Source: Lysobacter dokdonensis DS-58 | GTDB lineage: Bacteria > Pseudomonadota > Gammaproteobacteria > Xanthomonadales > Xanthomonadaceae | Length of the DNA: 64,000 nt | Assembly (NCBI RefSeq): GCF_000770795.1 | Contig: NZ_JRKJ01000002.1 | Location: 310,001 to 374,000 of the forward strand | Direction: 5' to 3' | Part shown: piece by piece, positions 25,769-34,594 of the stretch | Layout of the letters: each line of letters starts with the position of its first letter | Numbering within the stretch: the stretch's first letter is position 1 | Notes under the pieces: generated by a model | What the model was told of the DNA's origin: nothing | Databases searched by the model: none | What the model saw: the letters and a program-made list of their open reading frames with translations, nothing else | Translations under genes and position numbers: made by a program

Positions 25769-27379
25769 ATGGACAACAATCGCTGGTGGCGTGGCGCGGT
25801 GATCTACCAGATCTACCCGCGCAGCTTCCTGGACACGGATGGCGACGGCGTCGGCGACCTCCCCGGCATCCTCGACCGGCTGGACTATGTCGCCAGCCTG
25901 GGCGTGGATGCGATCTGGATTTCCCCGTTCTTCAAGTCGCCGATGGCCGATTTCGGTTACGACATCGCCGACTATCGCGCGGTCGATCCGCTGTTCGGCA
26001 CGCTGGAGGACTTCGACCGCGTGCTGGCGAAGGCGCATGCGCTCGGCATCCGCGTGATGATCGACCAGGTGCTCAGCCACACCTCGATCGAGCACGACTG
26101 GTTCACCGAAAGCCGCCAATCGCGCGACAACTCCAAGCACGATTGGTACGTGTGGGCCGATGCCCGCCCCGACGGCACGCCGCCCAACAACTGGCTGTCG
26201 ATCTTCGGCGGCGTGGCCTGGCGCTGGGAACCGCGGCGCGGCCAGTACTTCCTGCACAACTTCCTCGCCTCGCAGCCCGACCTGAATTTCCACAACCCGG
26301 ACGTCCAGGCCGCGACGCTCGACAACGTGAAGTTCTGGCTGGATCGCGGCGTCGACGGCCTGCGCCTGGACGCGATCAACTTCTGCTTCCACGACACGCA
26401 ACTGCGCGACAACCCGCCGAAACCCGAGGCGTTGCGCACGGGCCGCGGGTTCAGCGCGGACAACCCGTACGCATTCCAATACCACTGGTTCAACAACACG
26501 CAGCCGGAAAACCTGCCGTTCCTCGAACGGTTGCGTGCGCTGCTCGATCGCTATCCGGGCGCGACGTCGCTCGGCGAGATCTCCTCGGAAGATTCGCTGG
26601 CGACGATGGCCGAGTATGTCGGCGAGCAGCGCCTGCACATGGGCTACAGCTTCGAGCTGCTGACCGATGACAAGAGCGCGGGCTACATCCGCAAGACGGT
26701 CGAAACACTCGAAACGCGCATGCCGCATGGCTGGCCGTGCTGGGCGATCTCCAACCACGACGTCGTACGCGCGGTGTCGCGCTGGGGCAACGGCGTCGAC
26801 GACGCGGAACATGCGCGGCAACTGATCGCGCTGGTGAGTTCGCTGCGCGGGTCGGTCTGTCTGTACCAGGGCGAAGAACTCGGGCTGACGGAAGCCGAAG
26901 TCGCGTTCGAAGACCTGCAGGACCCCTATGGCATCGCCTTCTGGCCGAACTTCAAGGGTCGCGACGGCTGCCGCACGCCGATGCCGTGGTCCGATGCGAC
27001 GCATGGCGGGTTCACGGAAGACAAGCCGTGGCTCCCCGTTCCCGACGCGCATCGCACGATCAACGTGGCGGCGCAGGACGCCGACGCCGGGTCCGTGCTG
27101 AACGGCGCGCGTGCGTTCCTGCAGTGGCGCAAGCAGCAGCCGGCCCTCGTGCATGGCAGCATCGCGTTCCTGGACGCGCCCGAGCCGATCCTGTGCTTCG
27201 AGCGCCGTGACGCGGCGCAGTCCATGCTGGTCGCCTTCAACCTGTCGGATGCGCAAGTCGAATGGACACTTCCCCAGCGCGCGGCCACGCCGATGCAAGC
27301 CCCGGGCACCACGACGGGCGCGCTCCGCGACGGACGCCTGGTGCTGCCGCCGCGCGGCGTGGTGTACGCCACGTTCTGA
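25769..27379 (+). CDS. Cytoplasmic GH13 alpha-glucosidase
   Basis: A 536-residue enzyme without signal peptide that cleaves malto- or isomalto-oligosaccharides to glucose inside the cell. The start MDNNRWWRGAVIYQIYPRSF is characteristic of GH13_23/oligo-1,6-glucosidase-type proteins. The catalytic set is nucleophile Asp in GLRLDAINF, acid Glu in TSLGEISSE and Asp in ISNHDVVR. The ATG at 25769 is preceded by GAGGGA. Family members with the short beta-to-alpha loop 4 seen here prefer alpha-1,4 linkages; that preference is inferred. It is first of a two-gene unit with the pullulanase-esterase, whose frame begins inside its last 118 bases. The operator at 25667 lies 89 bases upstream. Confidence 0.93.
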   Translation: MDNNRWWRGAVIYQIYPRSFLDTDGDGVGDLPGILDRLDYVASLGVDAIWISPFFKSPMADFGYDIADYRAVDPLFGTLEDFDRVLAKAHALGIRVMIDQVLSHTSIEHDWFTESRQSRDNSKHDWYVWADARPDGTPPNNWLSIFGGVAWRWEPRRGQYFLHNFLASQPDLNFHNPDVQAATLDNVKFWLDRGVDGLRLDAINFCFHDTQLRDNPPKPEALRTGRGFSADNPYAFQYHWFNNTQPENLPFLERLRALLDRYPGATSLGEISSEDSLATMAEYVGEQRLHMGYSFELLTDDKSAGYIRKTVETLETRMPHGWPCWAISNHDVVRAVSRWGNGVDDAEHARQLIALVSSLRGSVCLYQGEELGLTEAEVAFEDLQDPYGIAFWPNFKGRDGCRTPMPWSDATHGGFTEDKPWLPVPDAHRTINVAAQDADAGSVLNGARAFLQWRKQQPALVHGSIAFLDAPEPILCFERRDAAQSMLVAFNLSDAQVEWTLPQRAATPMQAPGTTTGALRDGRLVLPPRGVVYATF

Positions 27380-30363
27380 GTGCGCTCGCGGCGCTGTGCG
27401 TCGCGGGGTTCGCGTTGCCGGCGTTCGCGGAATCGCCTACGCGTGCCGATTGCGATGATCCGACGCCGTTCACGGTACTCGGGACGCGTTGGCAGGCATT
27501 GGAGCGTGCGCTCCTGTCTCCGGTGGAACTCGATGCGCGCTACGCGGATGCCGCCGACGCACTGGTGCTGGGCGCCTCGCCGAAAGGATTCGCCGTGTGG
27601 GCGCCGACGGCGGACAACGTCGCGGTTTGCGTGTACGACGGCCCACGTTCGGCCGCCACGGGCCTCCACGCGTTGCAGTTCGACTTACGCACCGGTGCAT
27701 GGCATGCCTCGATTCCGGTCCGTGAGAACACGTATTACGTCTATCTCGTCGATGTCGGCGTGCCGGGCACGGGGTTGGTGCGCCAACGCGTGACCGATCC
27801 GTACTCGGTCGCCCTCGCCGCCAACGGCACGCGCAGCTTGTTCGTCGACCTCGATTCCCCGGCGACGAAACCCGAAGGCTGGGATCCGAAATCCACGCCC
27901 AAGCGCATCGAAGCGCCCACCGACCTGGTCGTCTACGAACTCCACGTCCGCGACTTCTCGCGCGACGACGCCACCGTACCTGCCGCGCATCGCGGCAAGT
28001 ACCTGGCTTTCACCGATTCCGAATCGAACGGCATGCGCCACCTGCGCGCGCTCGCCGACGCGGGTGTGACGGACATCCACCTGCTGCCGGTGTTCGACTT
28101 CGCCACCGTGCCCGAGGTCGGTTGCGATCCCGCGGGCGACAAAGCGCACGACTGCTTCAACTGGGGCTACGACCCGGTCCATTTCAACGCGCCAGAGGGC
28201 AGCTACGCGAGCAGTGCGGACGGCAACGCGCGCATCGTCGAATTCCGCCGGATGGTGCAGGCGCTGCACGCAGCGAACCTGCGCGTGGGCATGGACGTCG
28301 TCTACAACCACACGATGGCCGCGGGCCAGGCGCAATGGTCGGTGCTCGACCGCATCGTCCCCGGCTATTACCACCGCTACAACGACGACGGCACGCTTGC
28401 GACGTCGACGTGTTGCGCGAACACCGCCACCGAGCGCCGCATGATGGCCAAGCTCATGCGCGATTCGGTGGTGCTGTGGGCCACGCAGTACGGCATCGAC
28501 TCCTTCCGCTTCGACTTGATGGGCCACCAGCCCCGCGCGGCGATGGAAGATCTGCAGCGCGCGTTGAAGGCCGCGACGGGGCGCGACATCCCGCTGATCG
28601 GCGAAGGATGGAACTTCGGTGAAGTCGCCGACGGCAATCGTTTCGTGCAGGCCTCCCAGTTGTCGCTCGCCGGCTCGGGCATCGCGACGTTCAGCGATCG
28701 CGCCCGCGACGCCGTGCGCGGTGGCGGACCGGGCGATGCGATGCCCGCGCTCGTCGACAGGAAAGGCTGGATCAGCGGCGGCGCCACGCAAGGCAACGCC
28801 GACTTGGTGCGCATCGGGCTGGCCGGCACGTTGCGCGATTACGTCCTCGACGGCCGCACGCTGTCATCGCTCGACTACAACGGCCAGCCCGCCGGCTACG
28901 CATCGCAGCCGGGCGAGGTCGTCAATTACGTCGAGAACCACGACAACCGGACGCTCTACGACATCGGCCTGCTGAAGCTGCCGAAGGACACGCCGCCCGG
29001 CGAACGCGCACGAGTCCAACTGCTCGGCACGGCGACCACCGCCTTCAGCCAGGGCATCGCCTACTTCCACGCCGGCATCGACGTGCTGCGCTCGAAGTCG
29101 CTGGACGGCAACAGTTTCGACTCGGGCGACACGGCCAACCGGCTCGACTGGACGTATCGCGACAACGGTAGCGGCGCGCGCCCGCAGGACACCGCGTTCA
29201 TGCGCGATGCGTTCCGCGATCTGCTCCGGATCCGCGCGAGTTCGACCCTCTTCCGCCTGCGCACGCGCGAGGACGTCATGCAGCGCCTGACGTTGCCGCA
29301 GACCGGCACGCCGGAGGTGATCGCCGGCCGTCTCGACGGCAAGGGGCTGGCGGGCGCGCGGTTCCCGGCGGTCCAGTACTTCCTCAATGCGTCGACGGCC
29401 GTGCGCACCTTGACCCTGCCTGCATCGGCGGGCGAGCCGTGGGTCCTGCATCCGGTGCATCTGTCGCCCACCGCTGCGGATGCGCGCGCGCGCGATGCGA
29501 AGTTCGACCGCACGACCGGCGCGTTCACGATTCCGCCGCGCACGGCCGTCGTGTTCGTACAATCCGAGAGCGCGACGCTGCCCGACCTGCTGACGTTCCG
29601 CCTGCCCGCGCGCTTGTCGACGGACGAGGACATCACGGTCGACGTGCAACTGCCCGAAGGCTACGACGCCGGGCACCATTACCCGGTGCTGTACCTGGAC
29701 GACGGCCAGGACCTGGCCGACGTGCACGTGCGCGACACGCTGGAGAAGGTGCGCAGCGAATTGGCTCCCTTCATCGTCGTGGCGATCCACATGCCGCGCG
29801 ACCGCATGGCGGGGTACGGGCTCGCCGACCGCGTCGCGGGCCGGAGCGTGGTCTCGCCGACGAAGTACGGCCCCGTGGGCGCGAATGCGCATGCGTATTC
29901 CGAGTGGGTCGTGCGCACACTGGTGCCCTACGTCGATGCGCACTGGTCCACGCGGGCCGATGCGAACGGACGGGCGATCCTCGGTTGGTCGCTGGGCGGG
30001 ATCAACGCGTTCTCGCTCGGGTGGAACTATCCCGAGGTGTTCGGGCGAATCGGGGCGTTCTCGCCGTCGTTCTGGCTCGCGGATGCGCAAGACCGGCGCA
30101 TCGCGCAGGAACTCGTGCGCAGCTCGCCGGCCAAGCCCGGGTTGCGCGCGTACTTCGCCCTGGGCACGAAGGAAGAGGAAGGCGACCGCGACAAGGACGG
30201 CGTCATCGACGTGATCGATGACGCGAACGAACTGGCGACGTTGTTGCGCGAACGTGGCGGCAACGATGTCGTGGTGGTCGAACTGCCGGGCGGGATTCAC
30301 CGGCAGTCGTCGTGGGCGGTGATGTTGCCGGGGTTCCTGCGCTGGGCATTCCCCCGGCGCTGA
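27262..30363 (+). CDS. Exported pullulanase-type GH13 enzyme fused to a C-terminal esterase domain
   Basis: 1033 residues if the ATG at 27262 is used. Residues about 42-58 are a signal-peptide core ([18 protein letters not shown]). A CBM48-like N-domain ([20 protein letters not shown]) is followed by a type-I pullulanase catalytic domain with [13 protein letters not shown], nucleophile Asp in [10 protein letters not shown], Glu in [10 protein letters not shown] and Asp in VENHDN. From residue 773 onward lies a complete alpha/beta-hydrolase esterase domain (EsteraseD/enterochelin-esterase type) with Ser910 in GWSLGG and His1013 in GGIHRQ. The start is problematic: no ATG, GTG or TTG occurs close to the signal peptide, and the ATG at 27262 has no SD and lies inside the preceding gene. 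It probably debranches alpha-glucans and removes an acyl group. Confidence 0.88.
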   Translation: MDTSPARGHADASPGHHDGRAPRRTPGAAAARRGVRHVLSALAALCVAGFALPAFAESPTRADCDDPTPFTVLGTRWQALERALLSPVELDARYADAADALVLGASPKGFAVWAPTADNVAVCVYDGPRSAATGLHALQFDLRTGAWHASIPVRENTYYVYLVDVGVPGTGLVRQRVTDPYSVALAANGTRSLFVDLDSPATKPEGWDPKSTPKRIEAPTDLVVYELHVRDFSRDDATVPAAHRGKYLAFTDSESNGMRHLRALADAGVTDIHLLPVFDFATVPEVGCDPAGDKAHDCFNWGYDPVHFNAPEGSYASSADGNARIVEFRRMVQALHAANLRVGMDVVYNHTMAAGQAQWSVLDRIVPGYYHRYNDDGTLATSTCCANTATERRMMAKLMRDSVVLWATQYGIDSFRFDLMGHQPRAAMEDLQRALKAATGRDIPLIGEGWNFGEVADGNRFVQASQLSLAGSGIATFSDRARDAVRGGGPGDAMPALVDRKGWISGGATQGNADLVRIGLAGTLRDYVLDGRTLSSLDYNGQPAGYASQPGEVVNYVENHDNRTLYDIGLLKLPKDTPPGERARVQLLGTATTAFSQGIAYFHAGIDVLRSKSLDGNSFDSGDTANRLDWTYRDNGSGARPQDTAFMRDAFRDLLRIRASSTLFRLRTREDVMQRLTLPQTGTPEVIAGRLDGKGLAGARFPAVQYFLNASTAVRTLTLPASAGEPWVLHPVHLSPTAADARARDAKFDRTTGAFTIPPRTAVVFVQSESATLPDLLTFRLPARLSTDEDITVDVQLPEGYDAGHHYPVLYLDDGQDLADVHVRDTLEKVRSELAPFIVVAIHMPRDRMAGYGLADRVAGRSVVSPTKYGPVGANAHAYSEWVVRTLVPYVDAHWSTRADANGRAILGWSLGGINAFSLGWNYPEVFGRIGAFSPSFWLADAQDRRIAQELVRSSPAKPGLRAYFALGTKEEEGDRDKDGVIDVIDDANELATLLRERGGNDVVVVELPGGIHRQSSWAVMLPGFLRWAFPRR

Positions 30364-31779
30364 TCACCCCGTCATCTGCTCCAGCTCCATCCCCTTCGTT
30401 TCGCGCACCGCGCGATGGACGAAGACGAAGGAGATGACCGCGAACGTCGCATACAACCCATAGGCGAACGGCAGGCCGATTTCGGCCAGGTCCGGGAACG
30501 TCGCGGTGATCACGAAGTTCGCGAGCCACTGCGCCGAGGCCGCCACGGCCAAGGCGATCGCGCGGATGCGGTTCGGGAACATTTCGCCGAGCAGCACCCA
30601 CACCATCGGCCCCCAGCTCAGGCCGAAGAACACGACGTACAGGTTGGCCGACACCAGCGCGACCATGTTCCAGGGCGCGGGCAACGACAAACCGTCGGCC
30701 GTCGCCGCCGCATGCGAGAAGCACAGCGCCATCGCGCCCAGCGTCACCGCCATGCCGGCCGAGCCGACCAGCAGCAGCGGCTTGCGCCCCACCTTGTCGA
30801 CCAATGCGATGGCGACCAGCGTGACCAGCACGTTGACGATGGAGGTCGCCACGGTGATGGAGAACGCGTCGGACTCGCTGAAGCCCACCGAATGCCACAA
30901 CGTGGACGAGTAATAGAAAATCACGTTGATGCCGACGAACTGCTGGAACACCGACAGCAGGATGCCCACCCACACGATCGGCAGCAGGCCCATGCGCGGG
31001 CCGCGCAGGTCGGCCAGGCGCGGCACGTATTCCAGTTTCAGGCTGTCTCGGATATCGGCGATCTTGGCGTCGAGCGCGGGCTCGCTGCGCATGTCGAGGA
31101 CATCGCGCAGCACGCGCTTGGCCTGGTCCAGGCGGCCCTTCGCGACGAGATGGCGCGGCGATTCCGGCACGCCGAACACCAGCGCGCCGTAGATCAGCGC
31201 CGGCACCACCGCCACGAGGAACATCCAGCGCCACGCGTCCAGCCCGAACCACAACGGTTGCGCCGCACCGCCCGCGGTGTTGGCCAGCCACGCATCGGCC
31301 AGCAGCGACGCGAAGATGCCGAGCACGATGGCGAGCTGTTGCATCGACCCCAACCGCCCACGAACGTGCGCCGGCGAGATCTCCGCGATGTACGTCGGCG
31401 CGATGACCGACGCCACGCCCACGCCGATGCCGCCGACGACGCGCCACAGGATGAGGTCCCATACGCCGAACGCGAGCCCCGCGCCCAACGCGCTCACCGC
31501 AAGGAAGGCCGCCGCCACGCGCATCGTGTGCACGCGGCCGAACCGGTCGGCCAGCGGTCCTGCGTACCACGCGCCGAGCGCGGAACCGAGCAACGCGCAG
31601 GACACGGCGAAGCCCGTGGCCGAGGCGCTGAGCCCGAATTCGCCGCGGATGGCGTCGACCGCACCATTGATCACGGCGGTGTCGTAACCGAACAGGAAGC
31701 CGCCCAACGCGGCGCAGGCGGAGATCAACAACACGCGCAAGGTGGCGTGCTGTTCGATCGCGGGTGCGGCTGTACTCAT
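30364..31779 (-). CDS. Sugar-porter MFS transporter (glucose/xylose type)
   Basis: A 471-residue, twelve-helix inner-membrane symporter of the sugar-porter family (XylE/GalP/GLUT). Signatures include GGFLFGYDTAVINGA near the N-terminus, RFGR between helices 2 and 3, VPESPRHLV after helix 6 and QQFVGINVIFYYSS in helix 7. It is likely to import glucose released outside the cytoplasm by the amylases. It lies 25 bases after the amylase at 31805-34444 and has its own SD (GAGAGGA), so the pair is a transcription unit reading from the operator at 34511. Its stop codon abuts the convergent pullulanase stop as TGATCA. Confidence 0.92.
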   Translation of the reverse strand: MSTAAPAIEQHATLRVLLISACAALGGFLFGYDTAVINGAVDAIRGEFGLSASATGFAVSCALLGSALGAWYAGPLADRFGRVHTMRVAAAFLAVSALGAGLAFGVWDLILWRVVGGIGVGVASVIAPTYIAEISPAHVRGRLGSMQQLAIVLGIFASLLADAWLANTAGGAAQPLWFGLDAWRWMFLVAVVPALIYGALVFGVPESPRHLVAKGRLDQAKRVLRDVLDMRSEPALDAKIADIRDSLKLEYVPRLADLRGPRMGLLPIVWVGILLSVFQQFVGINVIFYYSSTLWHSVGFSESDAFSITVATSIVNVLVTLVAIALVDKVGRKPLLLVGSAGMAVTLGAMALCFSHAAATADGLSLPAPWNMVALVSANLYVVFFGLSWGPMVWVLLGEMFPNRIRAIALAVAASAQWLANFVITATFPDLAEIGLPFAYGLYATFAVISFVFVHRAVRETKGMELEQMTG

Positions 31780-31804
31780 GTGGATCCTCTCCCCGAGGTG
31801 TGCA

Positions 31805-34444
31805 TTACGGAATGTCGATCGGACCGACGGCATCGAGCACGCGCGGGTCGCGCGCGGCATCGCCACCGCCGAAGGCATGCGGGCCGGCGTCGGGCGCGAG
31901 CGCGCGCCAGCCACCGTCGTAGTCCCACGTCGTGATGTAGACGCGCGCGTCTTCCAGGTCGGTCGCGCGCAGCAACGCGGTTGCCGGCAGCGTGAAGGTG
32001 ACCGTGCGTGTCTTCGCATCGACCTGCATGCGCGCCGCGGGAACGACCGGCGTGCCCTCGGCCGTCGCGGACGCGCCTTCGGACGAGAACAACGCGTTGG
32101 TCCAGCCGTTCGCGCGCAGGCGCACGTCCCATGACATGCCATCAGGCAGCTCGGCGTTCTGCAACGGCATCGCACGCGCGCCGCCCTTCGGCTTGGGCAG
32201 GTCGATGAAGATCGAGAAGGCGACGTGGTCGAACCCGTTCGGCGGATTCCACGCGGTGGAGATCGCGCGCATGCGGATCGCGATGCGCAGCGCGCCGCCG
32301 GATGTCGAGACGTCGACGTGTTCGATGTCGCCGGGGTGCGTCGCGTATCCGGCGTCCAGCGGATACGTGTACCGCCCGCTCGGGCCGGTGTCGTCGCCCT
32401 GCGGGTCGTCGACCGAATCAGCGGCTTGCCACGCGCGCGCGACCTTGAACGTGCGGCGCTCGCTCGCATTCTTCGACGCGCGCTCGTAGGCGACGACCGT
32501 GTGTTCGACGTTGGGGTCGACCATCCGCGCGGTGTCGATCTTCGCTTCCCATCGCCCGTCCTTCGGCGTGACGGTGCGGCCGTGGACCGCGTCGTCATCG
32601 ATCACCAGGCGCACGGGCTCGGCGCCGACGGCGGTGCCCTCCACGGTGAAGTCGCCCGTGAACACCTGTTGCGGCATCGCGTCGATGGTCGGCGGGCGCA
32701 CACGGAATTCGTCGGCCGCGACTTCGCCCAGGGACTTCCACACCACGCCCGAACGCGGCGGCAACACGGTGGTCGAGCGCCCATTCGCATCGACGGCGAT
32801 GGAGGGGATTTCCTGGTCGATCGCGAAGACGGTGGACAGCGTCGTGTCCGGTGGCGCGCCTGTGTCGATGTTGTCGAGCAGCACCGAGTGGTCCGCGGTA
32901 TTGATCGCGACGACGGCGATGGCGCCGTCTTCGCCCCGGATGCGCCATGCGATCGGGCCGGGGCCGACCGTGTTCTCGCGCAATACCGTCGGCGTGCCGC
33001 GCGAAAAAAGAGTGTCCCCGCGGCGCATGCCGATCACGCGCTGCAGGTATTGGTACATCGGCGCGGTCTGGTCGAAGTGATCGCGGCCGCCGGAGCCATG
33101 GCCACCGGCGAACATCGACCCGCGCATGTCGGTGAATCCCTGCTCCGTGCCCTGCCAGATCACGGGAATTCCCGGCAGCGTCATCAGCATCAGCAACGCC
33201 TGCTTCAGGCCCGTTTCGTCGCCTTGCGCAAGGAAGCGATCGACGTCGTGGTTGTCGATGAACGTCGGCATGCGCCACGGATCGGCGTGCACCTGCATGC
33301 GGCGGCGGATGCGGTCGCCGAGTTGCGCCGTGGGCGCGCCGCGCGCGAACACGTCGAGCGCGGTGCCGTAGAGCGGGAAGTCGATCATCCCCGGCAGCAC
33401 GCGCGTTCCGTCCGGCGTGCGCATGTACGCATCGATGCGCCGCGCCTGCGTGTCGTCGAAGGGCTTGTCGAGCGCGAAGCCTTCGCCGAACACGTGGAAG
33501 TCCTTGCGCCCGGTTTCCGCGGCGACGCGTGCGATGCCGGGCGCCTGCGGGTCATCGGCGTGCAGGAAATCGAGGAAATACGCCGGCGGCACGTAAAAGG
33601 CGGTGTCGACGCGGAAGGCATCGACGCCGACGTCGCGGATCCACTGCCCGTAGCTCGCGCGCAACGCGCGGCGGACTTCGGGCGATTCGGTGTTCATGTC
33701 ATCAAGGCCCGCGAGCTGGCAGTCGAGCCGCTGCGTGTCGTTCCCGAAATCGCGGATGTCGGGCGTCCAGTGATAGATCCCCTGCGCGCGCTGGGCCGGA
33801 TCGCGCGGGTCGTTACGGTCGAACGGCGCTTGCGTCGGCGCGCCCTGCCCCTGCGTGTCGCGGACGAACGCCAGGCCCTTCGCGGGGTCGTTCGCATCGG
33901 GCGGCGCGTCGTACTTGAAGAAGTCCGCCGTGTGGTTCACCACGATGTCCTGCACGAGCACCATGTGCTCGCCGTGCAGCGTGCGCGCGAGCGCCTGGTA
34001 GTCGGCGAGCGTGCCGAAGTGCGCGTCGACCTTCGAGAAATCCGTCGCCCAATACCCGTGGTAACCGCCGTAGTGCGAACGCGGGTTCCACCATTGGTTC
34101 GCCACCGGCGGCGTGATCCACACGCCCGTGGCGCCGAGCGCCTTGATGTAGGGGATGCGGTCGCGCACGCCGCGCAGGTCGCCCCCGCTCCACTTCGCGC
34201 CATCGGCGGGGTCGTATTCACCCGCGTGCTGGTCGTCGTTGCCGGGGTCGCCGTTGGCGAAGCGGTCGATCATCAGGAAGTACAGCACCTGGTCGCGCCA
34301 GTCGGGCGACGGCACGTGCTGCGGGCCGTCCGCGGCGATCGCACCGCCCGCGCCCGTGCATGCGAGCACGCACGACAGCCACGCCGCGAGCCGGCGTGGC
34401 GATGTTGCATTGCGGCGTGGAACTGAATGCATGGGTTCGGGCAT
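31805..34444 (-). CDS. Large exported GH13 alpha-amylase with C-terminal glucodextranase-type domain
   Basis: An 879-residue exported alpha-amylase. The N-terminal signal has an Arg-rich region and cleaves near AIA-ADG. The GH13 barrel (about 50-560) has nucleophile Asp in VDAFRVDTAF, Glu in FHVFGEGFA and Asp in FIDNHDVDRF; DWRDQVLYFLMIDRFANGD is the typical opening. A middle Ig-like domain (around 600-680) is followed by a C-terminal region matching the DOMON-like C-domain of glucodextranase (GFDHVAFSIFIDLP and VYITTWDYDGGWRAL), probably for carbohydrate or surface binding. ATGs at 34444 and 34432 are both possible; neither has a clear SD. Its promoter region, shared with the TonB receptor, contains the operator at 34511. 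Confidence 0.92.
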   Translation of the reverse strand: MPEPMHSVPRRNATSPRRLAAWLSCVLACTGAGGAIAADGPQHVPSPDWRDQVLYFLMIDRFANGDPGNDDQHAGEYDPADGAKWSGGDLRGVRDRIPYIKALGATGVWITPPVANQWWNPRSHYGGYHGYWATDFSKVDAHFGTLADYQALARTLHGEHMVLVQDIVVNHTADFFKYDAPPDANDPAKGLAFVRDTQGQGAPTQAPFDRNDPRDPAQRAQGIYHWTPDIRDFGNDTQRLDCQLAGLDDMNTESPEVRRALRASYGQWIRDVGVDAFRVDTAFYVPPAYFLDFLHADDPQAPGIARVAAETGRKDFHVFGEGFALDKPFDDTQARRIDAYMRTPDGTRVLPGMIDFPLYGTALDVFARGAPTAQLGDRIRRRMQVHADPWRMPTFIDNHDVDRFLAQGDETGLKQALLMLMTLPGIPVIWQGTEQGFTDMRGSMFAGGHGSGGRDHFDQTAPMYQYLQRVIGMRRGDTLFSRGTPTVLRENTVGPGPIAWRIRGEDGAIAVVAINTADHSVLLDNIDTGAPPDTTLSTVFAIDQEIPSIAVDANGRSTTVLPPRSGVVWKSLGEVAADEFRVRPPTIDAMPQQVFTGDFTVEGTAVGAEPVRLVIDDDAVHGRTVTPKDGRWEAKIDTARMVDPNVEHTVVAYERASKNASERRTFKVARAWQAADSVDDPQGDDTGPSGRYTYPLDAGYATHPGDIEHVDVSTSGGALRIAIRMRAISTAWNPPNGFDHVAFSIFIDLPKPKGGARAMPLQNAELPDGMSWDVRLRANGWTNALFSSEGASATAEGTPVVPAARMQVDAKTRTVTFTLPATALLRATDLEDARVYITTWDYDGGWRALAPDAGPHAFGGGDAARDPRVLDAVGPIDIP

Positions 34445-34510
34445 CGGGGCGTGGCCGGACTATTCCACGCCGCGCGGTGGGGCCGCCAACGGGCCGATGG
34501 GCGGCTGCAA

Positions 34511-34524
34511 TGAATACGTATGCA
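34511..34524. promoter_or_regulatory. Candidate LacI-type operator TGAATACGTATGCA
   Basis: It matches the palindrome TGAATACGTATTCA at 13 of 14 positions. It lies between the divergent amylase (34444) and TonB-dependent receptor (34595), about 70 bases from each start codon. Confidence 0.68.
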
Positions 34525-34594
34525 GAAAACGTCGGCGGCCCCGGCCCTGCGCCTACCATCCGTCACGGGGAAAACAATCTTTGGAGGGGACCCA

